This document shows positions 14,909-23,217 of a stretch of 34,219 bases of DNA, one piece after another. A program made the position numbers and the translations under genes. Below the pieces are notes generated by a model. That model was not told the DNA's origin, did not search any database, and saw nothing but the letters and a program-made list of their open reading frames with translations. The stretch's first letter is position 1; every line of letters starts with the position of its first letter. This DNA is from Spirochaetota bacterium (lineage in GTDB: Bacteria; Spirochaetota; Spirochaetia; ARS1246), in the NCBI GenBank assembly GCA_024275515.1, contig JAJRYZ010000071.1, positions 1 to 34,219 of the forward strand, given 5' to 3'.

Positions 14909-16147
14909 GTGAGTGTTTCAAGGCCCTTCGACGTCCGTCGAAGGGCCTTTCTACGTTCCACGGCGGCGGTGGCGCTACTGTGCGCCGCCTCACCGGCGCC
15001 GGCACAAGATGAACCGATCTTACTTCCCGGAACGGGGGGAACGGAGCGGTTCGAGATCGTCGAAAAAGAAAACCTTCGCCGGCGCGTCGACGGACAATAC
15101 GCGGGGTACGTATACCGCGAGTATCGTGGCCTGCTTGCGCGGAACGGCGAGACCGACGACGCGGTCCGTTACGACGGGAGCTTCTACGTGCTCGAGGATC
15201 TGAGCATGCGCGGCGCCTCGGCGCGACGGGTGGGCGACCGTCGGGCTGCGTCGCTCATTATCGGACGTTCGGGTGTCTTCGCGCTCGGCGACGACGCCGG
15301 ATACCCTCGGATTCGCGGTTTCCCGTCGATTCCCTCTGCGAAAATAGCGGTCGGAGAGAAATGGTTGGCCGTCGGAGAAAGGCTCGTCGATCCGACGCTC
15401 AGCGGCAAGCTGACGCGGGTACGCTTCCTGTCCGAGTATCGGTACGACGGAACGGGCGTGTACGACGGCGCCGAGGTCTACTTGGTGCGGGCTCGCTACG
15501 CTTTGAGGTACCGGGCCGGAGACGATCCGGTCGGCGCCGGAGACGCCGACCTTCTTGCCGTCTCCGGAAGCCATGTGGCGCAGATTGTGCTCTACGCCGA
15601 CGGTTCCGGGCGCGTGTTCGTTCGTACGCAGGTCGATGAGCAGTACCGCTTCGCGGACGGTCGCTCGGTCACTTATCAAGGGTTCATCCTCACATGGTTC
15701 CGCAACGCCGCGCCTCTGGATCGCCGGCGGACCGTCGAGGCGGTGCGCGAGACGCTCGAGTCCGATGGAGTGAGCGAGGTCGCGGTCGAGGATAGGCCAA
15801 TAGGCGTCGCGATTACACTTGGGAGCATTCACTTCGTTCCCGATTCGCCCGAGATGCTGCCCGACGAGCGAGGACGGCTGGACACGCTGTACGAGGCGCT
15901 GAATACGATTCCGGACAGAAGTTTTTTGGTCGTGGGACACACCGCGGATGTCGGGACAGTCGAAAGCCAGTTGTCGCTGTCGGTGGAGCGGGCGAAAACG
16001 GTGATCGATGAACTCGTCGAGCGCGGGATCTCGGCGGAGAAGTTCATCTACACCGGGAAAGGAGGAAGCGAACCGGTGGCGCCGAACGACTCCGAAGAGA
16101 ACCGGGCGAAGAATCGGCGCGTCGAAATAATCATTCTGGATCGGTAA
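14909..16147 (+). CDS. OmpA-family outer-membrane/peptidoglycan-binding protein
   Basis: 412 aa from GTG at 14909, the only start that leaves a complete signal peptide (RRRAFLRSTAAVALLCAAS, cleavage after PAPA). An upstream in-frame ATG lies inside flaA. The N-terminal 270 residues are rich in beta strands (YAGYVYREYRGLLARNG, VYLVRARYALRY, DGSGRVFVRTQVDEQYRF). The C-terminal OmpA domain (about 295-410) has ITLGSIHFVPDSPEML, FLVVGHTADVG, LSLSVERAKTVIDELV and a terminal NRAKNRRVEIIIL, the peptidoglycan-binding signature. It should tether the outer membrane to the cell wall. Its first codons coincide with the flaA terminator hairpin, and its end overlaps the convergent helicase gene by 100 bases. 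Confidence 0.88.
   Translation: MSVSRPFDVRRRAFLRSTAAVALLCAASPAPAQDEPILLPGTGGTERFEIVEKENLRRRVDGQYAGYVYREYRGLLARNGETDDAVRYDGSFYVLEDLSMRGASARRVGDRRAASLIIGRSGVFALGDDAGYPRIRGFPSIPSAKIAVGEKWLAVGERLVDPTLSGKLTRVRFLSEYRYDGTGVYDGAEVYLVRARYALRYRAGDDPVGAGDADLLAVSGSHVAQIVLYADGSGRVFVRTQVDEQYRFADGRSVTYQGFILTWFRNAAPLDRRRTVEAVRETLESDGVSEVAVEDRPIGVAITLGSIHFVPDSPEMLPDERGRLDTLYEALNTIPDRSFLVVGHTADVGTVESQLSLSVERAKTVIDELVERGISAEKFIYTGKGGSEPVAPNDSEENRAKNRRVEIIILDR
14920..14952 (+). terminator. Terminator-like hairpin after the flaA pair, inside the OmpA-like gene
   Basis: AAGGCCCTTCGACG (14920-14933) and CGTCGAAGGGCCTT (14936-14949) form a perfect long stem with a tiny loop, followed by a short U run (CTTTCT). It starts 25 bases after the second flaA stop. 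It lies within codons 4-15 of the OmpA-like reading frame, so it would also limit or attenuate expression of that gene from the flaA promoter. Confidence 0.75.
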
Positions 16148-18210
16148 ACGCAAGGAGTCGGCGAGCGCTTTCGACAATCGCTTCGACCTAATCCCAAACG
16201 CGCGCGGATTTGATCGAAAAAGGAGCCCGCGTCCCGCTGTTCGACGGGTTCATCGGGTTCGTGGACGTGGATGAGCTCGTCGGGTATCTCATCGAGAAAC
16301 GGCGACGCCGCTCGTTCCTGAACCTCGCGCATGACCCTTCGAGTCCGACACGCCGAAAGCAGAAGCTTCCGTTTGGCTCTGGTAATCGCGACGTAGAAGA
16401 GTCTTCGCTCCTCTTCGATGTTCGATTCGTCTTCCTCCAACGCGCGCGCGTGCGGAATGAGACCGTCCTCCACTCCGGCGAGGAACACGACGTCGAACTC
16501 GAGTCCTTTTGCCGCGTGAATCGTCATGAGGTGAACGCTCCGCCGGTCGGATTCCTCCTGATTGTCGTCTCGATTGACGAGTGCAATCCGCGCGAGAAAA
16601 TCGAAAAGCGTCGGCGCAACGACGTCCGGATCGTTCTCCCACGCGCTCATCATATCGACGAACCGCATAACCGAGCGAAACTTGAGCCGCGCCGGCCGTT
16701 CGTTGTCCGGATGCTCCGAAACGATGTGTCCCCGGATGTTCAGATCGTCGATGAGACGGCCGAGCTTTTCGGCGAGTTTTCTCGGCGCGAGGAACTCGGC
16801 GCGATACGGCTCGATGATTCCGACGAACTCTTCCAGTCGTTCGCGCGTTTTGAAGCTCACACGGCCGTCTTCGGCGTGAATGAGCGCCTGTATGGTCGAG
16901 TAGAGCGACTCGCGTCGTTCGGCGGAGAGCTCGCGAAGCATCTGCACCGTCTTACGTCCGATGCCGCGTCGCGGTGTGTTGACGACACGAAGCAGACTAA
17001 CGTTGTCGTCGGGATTGGCGATGAGCTTGAGGTAGGCGATGATGTCCTTGATCTCTTTGCGTTGAAAGAAGCTCGTTCCTCCCGAGACCCGATAGGCGAT
17101 GTTTTCTCCAAGCAACGCCTCCTCGATGGGAGCTATGAGCGAGTTGGTGCGAACGAGTATGCCGAACTTGTCGAGGCGGACGCCGCCCCGACCCGCGATG
17201 GCCCGAACGGTCCGCGCGATGAACCGCGCTTCCTCATATTCGTCGGCCGGGAAAAATACCTCTATGCAACGGTCGGCGCGCAGCCCGGTCCAGAGCTCTT
17301 TTTGCTTCCGATTCCGGTTGTGTGCGATCACGCTGTTCGCCGCGCGAAGTATGTCGTGGGCGGACCTGTAGTTCTGCTCAAGCTTGATTTCGCGACGCTC
17401 GGGGAAATCGCGCTCGAAATACGCCATGTTAAGCGAACTTGCCCCTCGCCATGAGTAGATCGATTGATCATCGTCTCCGACCACGCACAGGTTGCGATGC
17501 TTCCGAGCGACGGCTTCAACGATTCTGTACTGAGCCGTCGAGGTGTCCTGAAACTCGTCGACCATGACGTAACGATATCGTTCGCGAAGTGCGTCGAGGA
17601 CCTGTGAATGACGTTCGAAAAGCTCGAGCGGTAGAACAATCAAATCGTCGAAATCGACGGCGTTATAGGCGCGCAAATGTTCACGGTAGACGTCGGCGAC
17701 CGGTCGGTAGAGATCGTTTTCTGCGTTCCATTCGGTCCTGCCGGTCTTGACGGCGGATATCGTCTGCGCGCACGAGTAGAGGTCCACATCGTTCCTTGCG
17801 CCGAGAACTTCGCGCGCGATTTCTTTGAGGAGCGACATCTTGTCGATCTGGTCGTAGATCGAAAAATCCCGACCAAAACCGAGTAGCGTGATCCATTCCC
17901 TCAAAATCTGCACGCCGAAAGAATGGAAAGTCGAAATGGGCGGCGCCGATCTCGTCGGGTCGGAGAGCAGACGCACGCGTTCGCGCATTTCCTTCGCCGC
18001 CTTGTTGGTAAAGGTGAGCGCGAGAATAGTCTTTCCGGCGACGCCTTCGGCCAGCAGTCGTGCGATGCGTTGCGTGATCACTCGGGTCTTGCCCGATCCT
18101 GCACCGGCTATGATCAGAAGCGGCCCCGTGGTCGTCTCAACGGCCGCGCGCTGCCGACCATTTAGCTTCCCCGTCAACGAATCGAAGGGCTTCGGTTCCC
18201 GTTTCGGCAT
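16048..18210 (-). CDS. uvrD: UvrD/PcrA/Rep-type superfamily 1 DNA helicase
   Basis: 720 aa ATP-dependent 3'-5' helicase for repair or replication restart. All SF1A motifs are present: Walker A AGAGSGKT (35-42), ALTFTNKAAKEM, VDEFQDTS (DExx box), GDDDQSIYSWRGA, LEQNYRS, VHLMTIHAAKGLEFDVVFLAG and EEERRLFYVAITRAKRKL. Which of UvrD, PcrA or Rep it is cannot be decided by eye. It starts one base after the stop of the membrane-protein gene. The last 35 or so residues are antisense to the OmpA-like gene and look unlike a helicase C terminus (Ser/Arg/Phe-rich, no Tudor-like domain). This suggests loss of an earlier stop or a tail extension. Confidence 0.95.
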   Translation of the reverse strand: MPKREPKPFDSLTGKLNGRQRAAVETTTGPLLIIAGAGSGKTRVITQRIARLLAEGVAGKTILALTFTNKAAKEMRERVRLLSDPTRSAPPISTFHSFGVQILREWITLLGFGRDFSIYDQIDKMSLLKEIAREVLGARNDVDLYSCAQTISAVKTGRTEWNAENDLYRPVADVYREHLRAYNAVDFDDLIVLPLELFERHSQVLDALRERYRYVMVDEFQDTSTAQYRIVEAVARKHRNLCVVGDDDQSIYSWRGASSLNMAYFERDFPERREIKLEQNYRSAHDILRAANSVIAHNRNRKQKELWTGLRADRCIEVFFPADEYEEARFIARTVRAIAGRGGVRLDKFGILVRTNSLIAPIEEALLGENIAYRVSGGTSFFQRKEIKDIIAYLKLIANPDDNVSLLRVVNTPRRGIGRKTVQMLRELSAERRESLYSTIQALIHAEDGRVSFKTRERLEEFVGIIEPYRAEFLAPRKLAEKLGRLIDDLNIRGHIVSEHPDNERPARLKFRSVMRFVDMMSAWENDPDVVAPTLFDFLARIALVNRDDNQEESDRRSVHLMTIHAAKGLEFDVVFLAGVEDGLIPHARALEEDESNIEEERRLFYVAITRAKRKLLLSACRTRRVMREVQERAASPFLDEIPDELIHVHEPDEPVEQRDAGSFFDQIRARLGLGRSDCRKRSPTPCVYRSRMIISTRRFFARFSSESFGATGSLPPFPV

Positions 18211-18211
18211 C

Positions 18212-18697
18212 TCAATCGGCGACGCTTTTCACGAAGATCGACAGCGCCTCGACGCCCAGCATAGTGACGACCGAGACGACGAGACCCGCGACGAGTACGC
18301 CGGCGGCGACCGCGAGGCACGATCGTTTCGGGTCGAGACCGAGGACCCACGCGCCGAGCGCGCCGGTGTACGCGCCGGTCACCGGAAGCGGAACGGCGAC
18401 GAAGAGCGCGAGACCGAGGTATCCGTATTTACCCACTTTCGTCTCTACTTTGCTGCGGGTTCGATCACGCAGACGGGCAAAGAGCCGTTGGTAGAGCGTA
18501 AGACGAAGCAGAAAGCGGTGGATCGAGCCGAGGAAGATGAACACGAGAGGACCTACCGCGGCGTTGACGACGACCGCGAGCAGATAAGCCGCCGCGACGG
18601 GGACCCCCCGACCGACGGCGTATGGAATGCCGCCGCGAAGCTCGAAAATGGGCGTGAGTGTAATCAGTGTGGTGACGATGAGCGTTTTGGTGATCAT
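18212..18697 (-). CDS. Small multidrug-export-type membrane protein (Sm_multidrug_ex family)
   Basis: 161 aa from MITKTLIVTTLITLTPIFE; the longer upstream frame is Arg-rich and overlaps the methyltransferase gene. The segment TPIFELRGGIPYAVGRGVP, with an acidic-basic pair in the first hydrophobic region, is characteristic of the COG2426 family. AVPLPVTGAYTGALGAWVLGL is the conserved second motif (PLPxTGxxxG). About four membrane helices are visible. Family members are annotated as small multidrug exporters, but the substrate is not established. It is probably cotranscribed with the helicase gene one base downstream. Confidence 0.82.
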   Translation of the reverse strand: MITKTLIVTTLITLTPIFELRGGIPYAVGRGVPVAAAYLLAVVVNAAVGPLVFIFLGSIHRFLLRLTLYQRLFARLRDRTRSKVETKVGKYGYLGLALFVAVPLPVTGAYTGALGAWVLGLDPKRSCLAVAAGVLVAGLVVSVVTMLGVEALSIFVKSVAD

Positions 18698-18778
18698 AGG
18701 CTCAGGGCGCCATACTACAGGCGGGCGCGATTTCCTGCAATCGGCGGCAGTACCCACACGAGACTTTTTCGTGGCGAT

Positions 18779-18798
18779 TCGTCGGTCCCGACCGACGG
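18779..18798. repeat. Inverted repeat after the methyltransferase gene
   Basis: CGTCGGT-CCCG-ACCGACG forms a seven-base-pair hairpin just past the methyltransferase stop. A run of four T follows on the plus strand only, which is the wrong side for this minus-strand gene, so intrinsic termination is doubtful. The remaining 80 bases before the next start hold nothing recognisable. Confidence 0.35.
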
Positions 18799-18801
18799 TT
18801 T

Positions 18802-19599
18802 TCAATTCGGCCGAACGAAACGAGAACCGCACCTCCTGAGCAGGCCGACGTAGAGGGGACCGTGTCCGTCGGAGACGTCGGGGAGAATCCGTACTCCCCA
18901 CCTCGTCGGTTCGCCCGTATCGAGTTGCGGGCGAAGTACTTCGACGCGCCCGCTCCTCCGGTGCAGGAGACGCCCGATCACTTCGTCGTTCTCCGTCGGC
19001 GAAACGGTGCATGTGCAGTAGAGGATGAGGCCGCCGGGGCGGACGACTTCGAGCGCGGAGGCCAGCATGCAGTAGCTCTGCGCGGCGAGCCGCTTTGTTC
19101 TGCTCGGAGTCCACTTTGCGAGCTCTCTCGGGCGCGCGAGAAGATGACGCTCGGCCGAACACGGAGCGTCGAGGAGTATCGTATCGTAGGCTTCGACTTC
19201 ATGCAGCAGCCAGCGTCGCGCGTCGTGTCCGGTGACGCGAACGACACTCTTCAGCTTCTCCGGCAGATGAGCGTCGAGCACTCTGCGAAGACGCTCTCTG
19301 CGAGCCCTCGAACGTTCATTGGCGACGAGCGATCCGGAACCGGCGAGTCGGCCGGCAAGAACGAGCGACTTGCCGCCCGGCGCGGCGCAGAGGTCGAGAA
19401 CTTCCAGTCCGGGAACCACCCGCGCGGCCTCGGCGGCGAGCATCGACGCCTCGTCAAGATAGTACGCCGGGCGTCCGGGATACTCGACGGCGGTGTAACG
19501 CGGATCGGACTGCAGAGCCCGTTTGAGCGCGGGCCACCTCCCTCCGAAAAGCGCCCGATAGAACCCGTCGAATGCCGTCTCGCCGGTGGAGCGGCTCAT
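18802..19599 (-). CDS. NSUN/RsmB-type RNA cytosine-5 methyltransferase
   Basis: 265 aa S-adenosylmethionine-dependent enzyme. Motif I is VLDLCAAPGGKSLVLAGRL (SAM binding). Motif IV is LLDAPCSAERH and motif VI is ILYCTCTVSPTENDEVI, which together supply the two Cys residues (PC and TC) used for catalysis and product release in Nop2/Sun enzymes. It lacks the N-terminal NusB-like domain of RsmB and a C-terminal PUA-like extension, so the target could be rRNA or tRNA. The start at 19599 overlaps the glycosyltransferase gene by four bases, implying a coupled pair of RNA-modification genes if the neighbour is QTMAN. Confidence 0.87.
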   Translation of the reverse strand: MSRSTGETAFDGFYRALFGGRWPALKRALQSDPRYTAVEYPGRPAYYLDEASMLAAEAARVVPGLEVLDLCAAPGGKSLVLAGRLAGSGSLVANERSRARRERLRRVLDAHLPEKLKSVVRVTGHDARRWLLHEVEAYDTILLDAPCSAERHLLARPRELAKWTPSRTKRLAAQSYCMLASALEVVRPGGLILYCTCTVSPTENDEVIGRLLHRRSGRVEVLRPQLDTGEPTRWGVRILPDVSDGHGPLYVGLLRRCGSRFVRPN

Positions 19600-20690
19600 C
19601 GGGCGACCTCGTCAATCAGCGCGTCGTACGATTCGATCACCTCCTCCCACGAAAAGCGCGCCACGTGGCGACGCAGCTCTTCGACATCGGGAGGCGCGGG
19701 CGCGGTAAGAATCGATTCGAGCATTCCGGTGAGTTCGTCGGTGTTTTCATAGAGCACCGAATCGTGTCGGCTTTCGGGAATGATTTCCGGGTACGAGAGA
19801 CGATTGGGGAGCAGCGGACGGCATCCCGCGCCGACGGCTTCCACAACCGATATGCCGAAGTTCTCTTGTATCGCGGTCGAAACTACGACCCAGCCGCGCC
19901 GCAGCCAATCGCAATACTCCGTCCGATCCTCGACGTATCCGTAGCGAACGATGCGGTCGGCGAATCGGCGGCGTGCGTCGAGAAACGGCTTGGGAACCGC
20001 CTGAAAGTTCTCGCCGAGCAGAGCCAACCGAAAGTCCGCTCCTCCGGACGCGATCCGGTCGACGGCGTCGAAAAACACTTCAGGCGATTTGTCGAACTCC
20101 CACCGGTGGTTCCAAATCACGAGCGGGGTCGCGTCTTTGGAGTGCGGCGCCGCCGGAAGTCGGCATCCCGGATAGATCACCCGGCTTTTCGCTCGAATTG
20201 CGTCGACCGTCCACGCGGGACGAAACTCCGGCAGTCGCCTGAGAAAGCGCGTCGCCGAAGAGAAGAAGCTCTCCATATGGAAGTTCGAATTGAAAACGAC
20301 CCGATCGGAAACCAGAGCGCCCGTCAGATTCGTAAAGGCGAAGTGATAGTCGATCCGCTCTCCGGACGGAACCGGATAGGAGAGTTGGTTTTCGTGAAAG
20401 TAGAGGATGACCGGCGGCATGCGGTTCCTCCAGAGACCGGCGAGATCGGCAACGCTCATCATGTCGGTGCATATCAAAGCATCGTAGCGCTCCGGCCGCG
20501 CGATCCGGTCGAAGTAGTGCAAGGCCGCGCCCCTCATGCGCCACTTCCAGAATCGGGCCGGCATCGTCTTCAGATCGATTCGATGCGCCGAATGTTCCTT
20601 CAACCCGTCGGCGAATGAGCGATGAGAGCCTCCGTAGAACGGTTCGAGAAACAGAACATCGAACGATCGACGCCTCCGGGTTCCGGACAC
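19596..20690 (-). CDS. GTDC1/DUF3524 glycosyltransferase, candidate tRNA-queuosine mannosyltransferase
   Basis: 364 aa from GTG at 20690, with GGAGG five bases upstream. FLEPFYGGSHRSFADGL near the N terminus, then ILYFHENQLSYPV, VVFNSNFHMESFF and VIWNHRWEFDKSPEVFF, are hallmark segments of the family that includes vertebrate GTDC1, the tRNA-Asp queuosine mannosyltransferase. The C-terminal GT-B nucleotide-sugar motif is ENFGISVVEAVGAGCRPLLP with YPEIIP. By homology it would add a sugar, probably mannose from a nucleotide donor, to queuosine-34 of a tRNA; the bacterial substrate is an inference. Its neighbour, an RNA m5C methyltransferase sharing a four-base overlap, strengthens the RNA-modification reading. 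Confidence 0.85.
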   Translation of the reverse strand: MSGTRRRRSFDVLFLEPFYGGSHRSFADGLKEHSAHRIDLKTMPARFWKWRMRGAALHYFDRIARPERYDALICTDMMSVADLAGLWRNRMPPVILYFHENQLSYPVPSGERIDYHFAFTNLTGALVSDRVVFNSNFHMESFFSSATRFLRRLPEFRPAWTVDAIRAKSRVIYPGCRLPAAPHSKDATPLVIWNHRWEFDKSPEVFFDAVDRIASGGADFRLALLGENFQAVPKPFLDARRRFADRIVRYGYVEDRTEYCDWLRRGWVVVSTAIQENFGISVVEAVGAGCRPLLPNRLSYPEIIPESRHDSVLYENTDELTGMLESILTAPAPPDVEELRRHVARFSWEEVIESYDALIDEVAR

Positions 20691-20863
20691 CGGCGCCTCC
20701 TCCTGCGCGTGCGGGAATACTCCGGGCGCTCACGTCGACCGGACACGGCGCCGCGTGGGGAGATCGTAGCCGACTCATCGTCGATTGTTCAACAACACCT
20801 CCCCCGGGACGCCGCTCTGGAGCAACCGCGGTACGTGCAGGTAGAATGGAGGCGGAGGGCACC

Positions 20864-22600
20864 ATGGAGATTCGATCGTACGAAGATGAGGCGCGCCGGT
20901 ATATCGAGCTTGAAGAACACCCGGAGTTCCGCGCCGAAATGCAACGGCTTCTCGACGAGGGGAACCGGGCGGAGCTGGAAGACCGCTTCTACAAAGATCT
21001 CGAGTTCGGCACCGGCGGCCTGCGCGGGGTTATCGGCGCCGGTTTCAACAGGATGAACCCTTACACCGTGCGAAGGGCCACGCTCGGACTGGTTCGTTAC
21101 ATGAGAATGCAAGGGAAGAACGAGCCCGGGAGCATCGTGATCGCCTACGACTCCAGACGTTTCTCTCCCGAGTTCGCCGATGCGGCGGCGTTGGTGTGCG
21201 CCGCAGAAGGGATAAAAGCGTACGTTTTCGAATCGCTTCGCCCCACTCCCGAGCTCTCCTTCGCCGTACGTTTCCTCGGCGCCGATGCCGGCATTGTGGT
21301 TACCGCCAGCCACAACCCGCCCGAGTACAATGGATACAAAGTCTACTGGAACGACGGCGCTCAGGTGGTGCATCCTCATGACCTCGGTATCATCGAGCAA
21401 GTCCGCCGCGTATCGGGAAAAGTACGGTCGATCGGCCGGGAGGAGGCGGAACCCGCCGGATTGTACGAACGGATCGGGGAGAGTATCGATTCGTCCTTTC
21501 TCGCGATGGTCAAACGTTACCTTCGGCGGACCGAGGCTCTCGAACCACGCTCGGGAAGTTTTTCGATCGTCTATACGCCGCTCCACGGGACGGGTGCCGT
21601 GCCGGTCGAGCGGCTCTTCAAGGATCTCGGAATCCCGTGCACCGTTGTGCCGGAGCAGAGAACCCCGGACGGCGAGTTTCCCACCGTCGAATCGCCCAAC
21701 CCCGAGGAGGGGAAGGCTCTGCAGATGGCCATCGATCTGGCTGCGGAGGTGGGAGCGGACCTGGTTATGGGAACCGATCCGGACGCCGACAGACTCGGGA
21801 TCGCCGTTCGCGACGCCGACTCAGGCTACAGGCTGATAACCGGCAACCAGCTCGGATCACTTCTCGCCGATTATGTGCTTCGAACTCACGAAGAGTTCGG
21901 TACGATGCCGCGGAGACCGGCGCTCGTTAAGACGATCGTAACGACCGAGCTTCTCCGGCGAATCGGCGAATCGCACGGCGTCCGCGTCTACGACGTGCTG
22001 ACGGGGTTCAAATACATCGGCGAAAAGATACGCGAGTTCGAACGCAGCGGAGAGCACTACGTCTTCGGAGCCGAGGAGAGCTACGGCTATCTGGTCGAGA
22101 CCGAGGTGCGCGACAAAGACGGCGTTTCGACCGCCGCGGTTACCGCCGAGATGGCTCTCTACTGCAGGTCCAAAGGCGCTTCGCTCCTCGACTATCTCGA
22201 AGAGTTGTACGCCCGCTTTGGCTACTTCGAGGAGATGCTCGAGTCGCGAAGATTCGAGGGACCCTCGGGAGCCGAAAAGACGAGGACGCTTATGGAGGGG
22301 CTGCGAACACGCGTCCCGACCGAGTTCGCCGGGCTGCCGGTCGTCGAGTTTCTCGACTACAGGGACGGTTCGGTCTTCCGAAGCGGAACGCGCGTTCCCG
22401 GGACGATCGACCTGCCTCGCTCGGACGTCGTTCAGTTCAAGCTCCCCGGCGCGATTTTCACCGTTCGGCCGTCGGGAACCGAACCCAAGGTCAAGTTCTA
22501 TGCGTCGTGTTGGGAGGATCCCACAGCGTCGCTTGACGAGGCGAAAAGGCGCGTCCGGGCGCGGTTGGAAGCGATTCGGTCGGCCGTTTCCCGACTGTAA
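20864..22600 (+). CDS. pgcA: Phosphoglucomutase/phosphomannomutase (PgcA type)
   Basis: 578 aa from MEIRSYEDEA; GGAGGG lies four bases before this ATG, and an ATG six codons earlier is less well placed. The four alpha-D-phosphohexomutase domains are intact: phosphoserine loop VTASHNPPEYNGYKVY (Ser149), metal loop GTDPDADRLGIAV (305-310 DPDADR), sugar loop GAEESYGYLVE and phosphate loop RPSGTEPKVKFY. FYKDLEFGTGGLRG near the start is typical of the Bacillus PgcA-like long form. It interconverts glucose-6- and glucose-1-phosphate for nucleotide-sugar synthesis. It is divergent from the glycosyltransferase gene; the 173-base gap holds no other gene and no promoter I could defend. Confidence 0.95.
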   Translation: MEIRSYEDEARRYIELEEHPEFRAEMQRLLDEGNRAELEDRFYKDLEFGTGGLRGVIGAGFNRMNPYTVRRATLGLVRYMRMQGKNEPGSIVIAYDSRRFSPEFADAAALVCAAEGIKAYVFESLRPTPELSFAVRFLGADAGIVVTASHNPPEYNGYKVYWNDGAQVVHPHDLGIIEQVRRVSGKVRSIGREEAEPAGLYERIGESIDSSFLAMVKRYLRRTEALEPRSGSFSIVYTPLHGTGAVPVERLFKDLGIPCTVVPEQRTPDGEFPTVESPNPEEGKALQMAIDLAAEVGADLVMGTDPDADRLGIAVRDADSGYRLITGNQLGSLLADYVLRTHEEFGTMPRRPALVKTIVTTELLRRIGESHGVRVYDVLTGFKYIGEKIREFERSGEHYVFGAEESYGYLVETEVRDKDGVSTAAVTAEMALYCRSKGASLLDYLEELYARFGYFEEMLESRRFEGPSGAEKTRTLMEGLRTRVPTEFAGLPVVEFLDYRDGSVFRSGTRVPGTIDLPRSDVVQFKLPGAIFTVRPSGTEPKVKFYASCWEDPTASLDEAKRRVRARLEAIRSAVSRL

Positions 22601-22640
22601 CGACCGCGGCGAGGTCCGTCACCGGGCGACCGACCGGCCG

Positions 22641-22688
22641 ACGACGGGACGACGGGACGACGGGACGACGGGACGACGGGACGACGGG
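22641..22688. repeat. Tandem octamer repeat, six copies of ACGACGGG
   Basis: Six perfect head-to-tail copies of an eight-base unit, 22 bases upstream of the suf promoter -35 box and 40 bases after the phosphoglucomutase stop. It is intergenic. Perfect short tandem repeats are prone to slipped-strand change in copy number, which would alter spacing upstream of the promoter. Confidence 0.95.
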
Positions 22689-22709
22689 TGATAATCGGCG
22701 CGAGCCGGG

Positions 22710-22738
22710 TTGACACTTCCGACCTCAATGAGTAATCT
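22710..22738 (+). promoter_or_regulatory. Probable sigma-70 promoter of the suf operon
   Basis: A perfect TTGACA (22710-22715), a 17-base spacer and a weak -10 TAATCT (22733-22738). Downstream, from 22739 to 22765, an AT-rich stretch with AGGA and TCCT arms could be a binding site for the Rrf2 regulator, but the symmetry is poor. The leader to the first gene is about 40 bases. Confidence 0.6.
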
Positions 22739-22783
22739 AAATACGAGGAAAATGGTCCTATTTGGCGTGCTGCGGGGTTCCTG

Positions 22784-23200
22784 ATGCGTTTCAGCAAAGA
22801 GATCGAGTATGCGCTGATCAGTTTGATGGCGATGAGCGATTCCGACGGGCTCTCAAGCGCTCGCGATCTTGCCAAGAGGTTCCACATTCCCCACGAGTTG
22901 CTCAGTAAAATTCTACAGAGACTTGTGGCGAGAGGCATTGCCGATTCGGTGAAAGGTGCTCACGGCGGATACCGCCTGCGGCGACCGGGTGGTGAAATAA
23001 CGCTCGGCGAGGTGATGACCGCAGTCCAAGGACCGAGGCACGTCGCGCGGTGCCTGGACGATGAGGATTGCTTCCAGGCGGAGGTGTGCAACATCAAAAG
23101 AAGTATCCGCACCGTTCAATCGATATGGGATCGAACGATCAACTCGATGACGCTCGACGACTTCGGCCGCACCGCCTCACGCCTTTCAGGGCCGACGTGA
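22784..23200 (+). CDS. Rrf2-family iron-sulfur-responsive transcription regulator (IscR/SufR-like)
   Basis: 138 aa. The winged helix starts MRFSKEIEYALISLMAM and includes LAKRFHIPHELLSKILQRL and the wing VKGAHGGYRLRRP, diagnostic of Rrf2. Cys90, Cys96 and Cys102 form a Cx5Cx5C motif, the spacing used by IscR to ligate a 2Fe-2S cluster. It is first in the suf operon and most likely senses cluster status and represses or adjusts the operon. Its stop lies 17 bases before the sufT start. No clear IscR-type operator was found. Confidence 0.92.
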   Translation: MRFSKEIEYALISLMAMSDSDGLSSARDLAKRFHIPHELLSKILQRLVARGIADSVKGAHGGYRLRRPGGEITLGEVMTAVQGPRHVARCLDDEDCFQAEVCNIKRSIRTVQSIWDRTINSMTLDDFGRTASRLSGPT

Positions 23201-23217
23201 TTCAGGAGGGAGACGCC

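Noticed and set aside
20615-20863. Upstream extension of the phosphoglucomutase frame
   Set aside because: It overlaps the divergent glycosyltransferase start and has no ribosome site; the family start matches 20864.
22641-22688. CRISPR-like repeats
   Set aside because: The 8-bp units are directly adjacent with no spacers; it is a simple tandem repeat.
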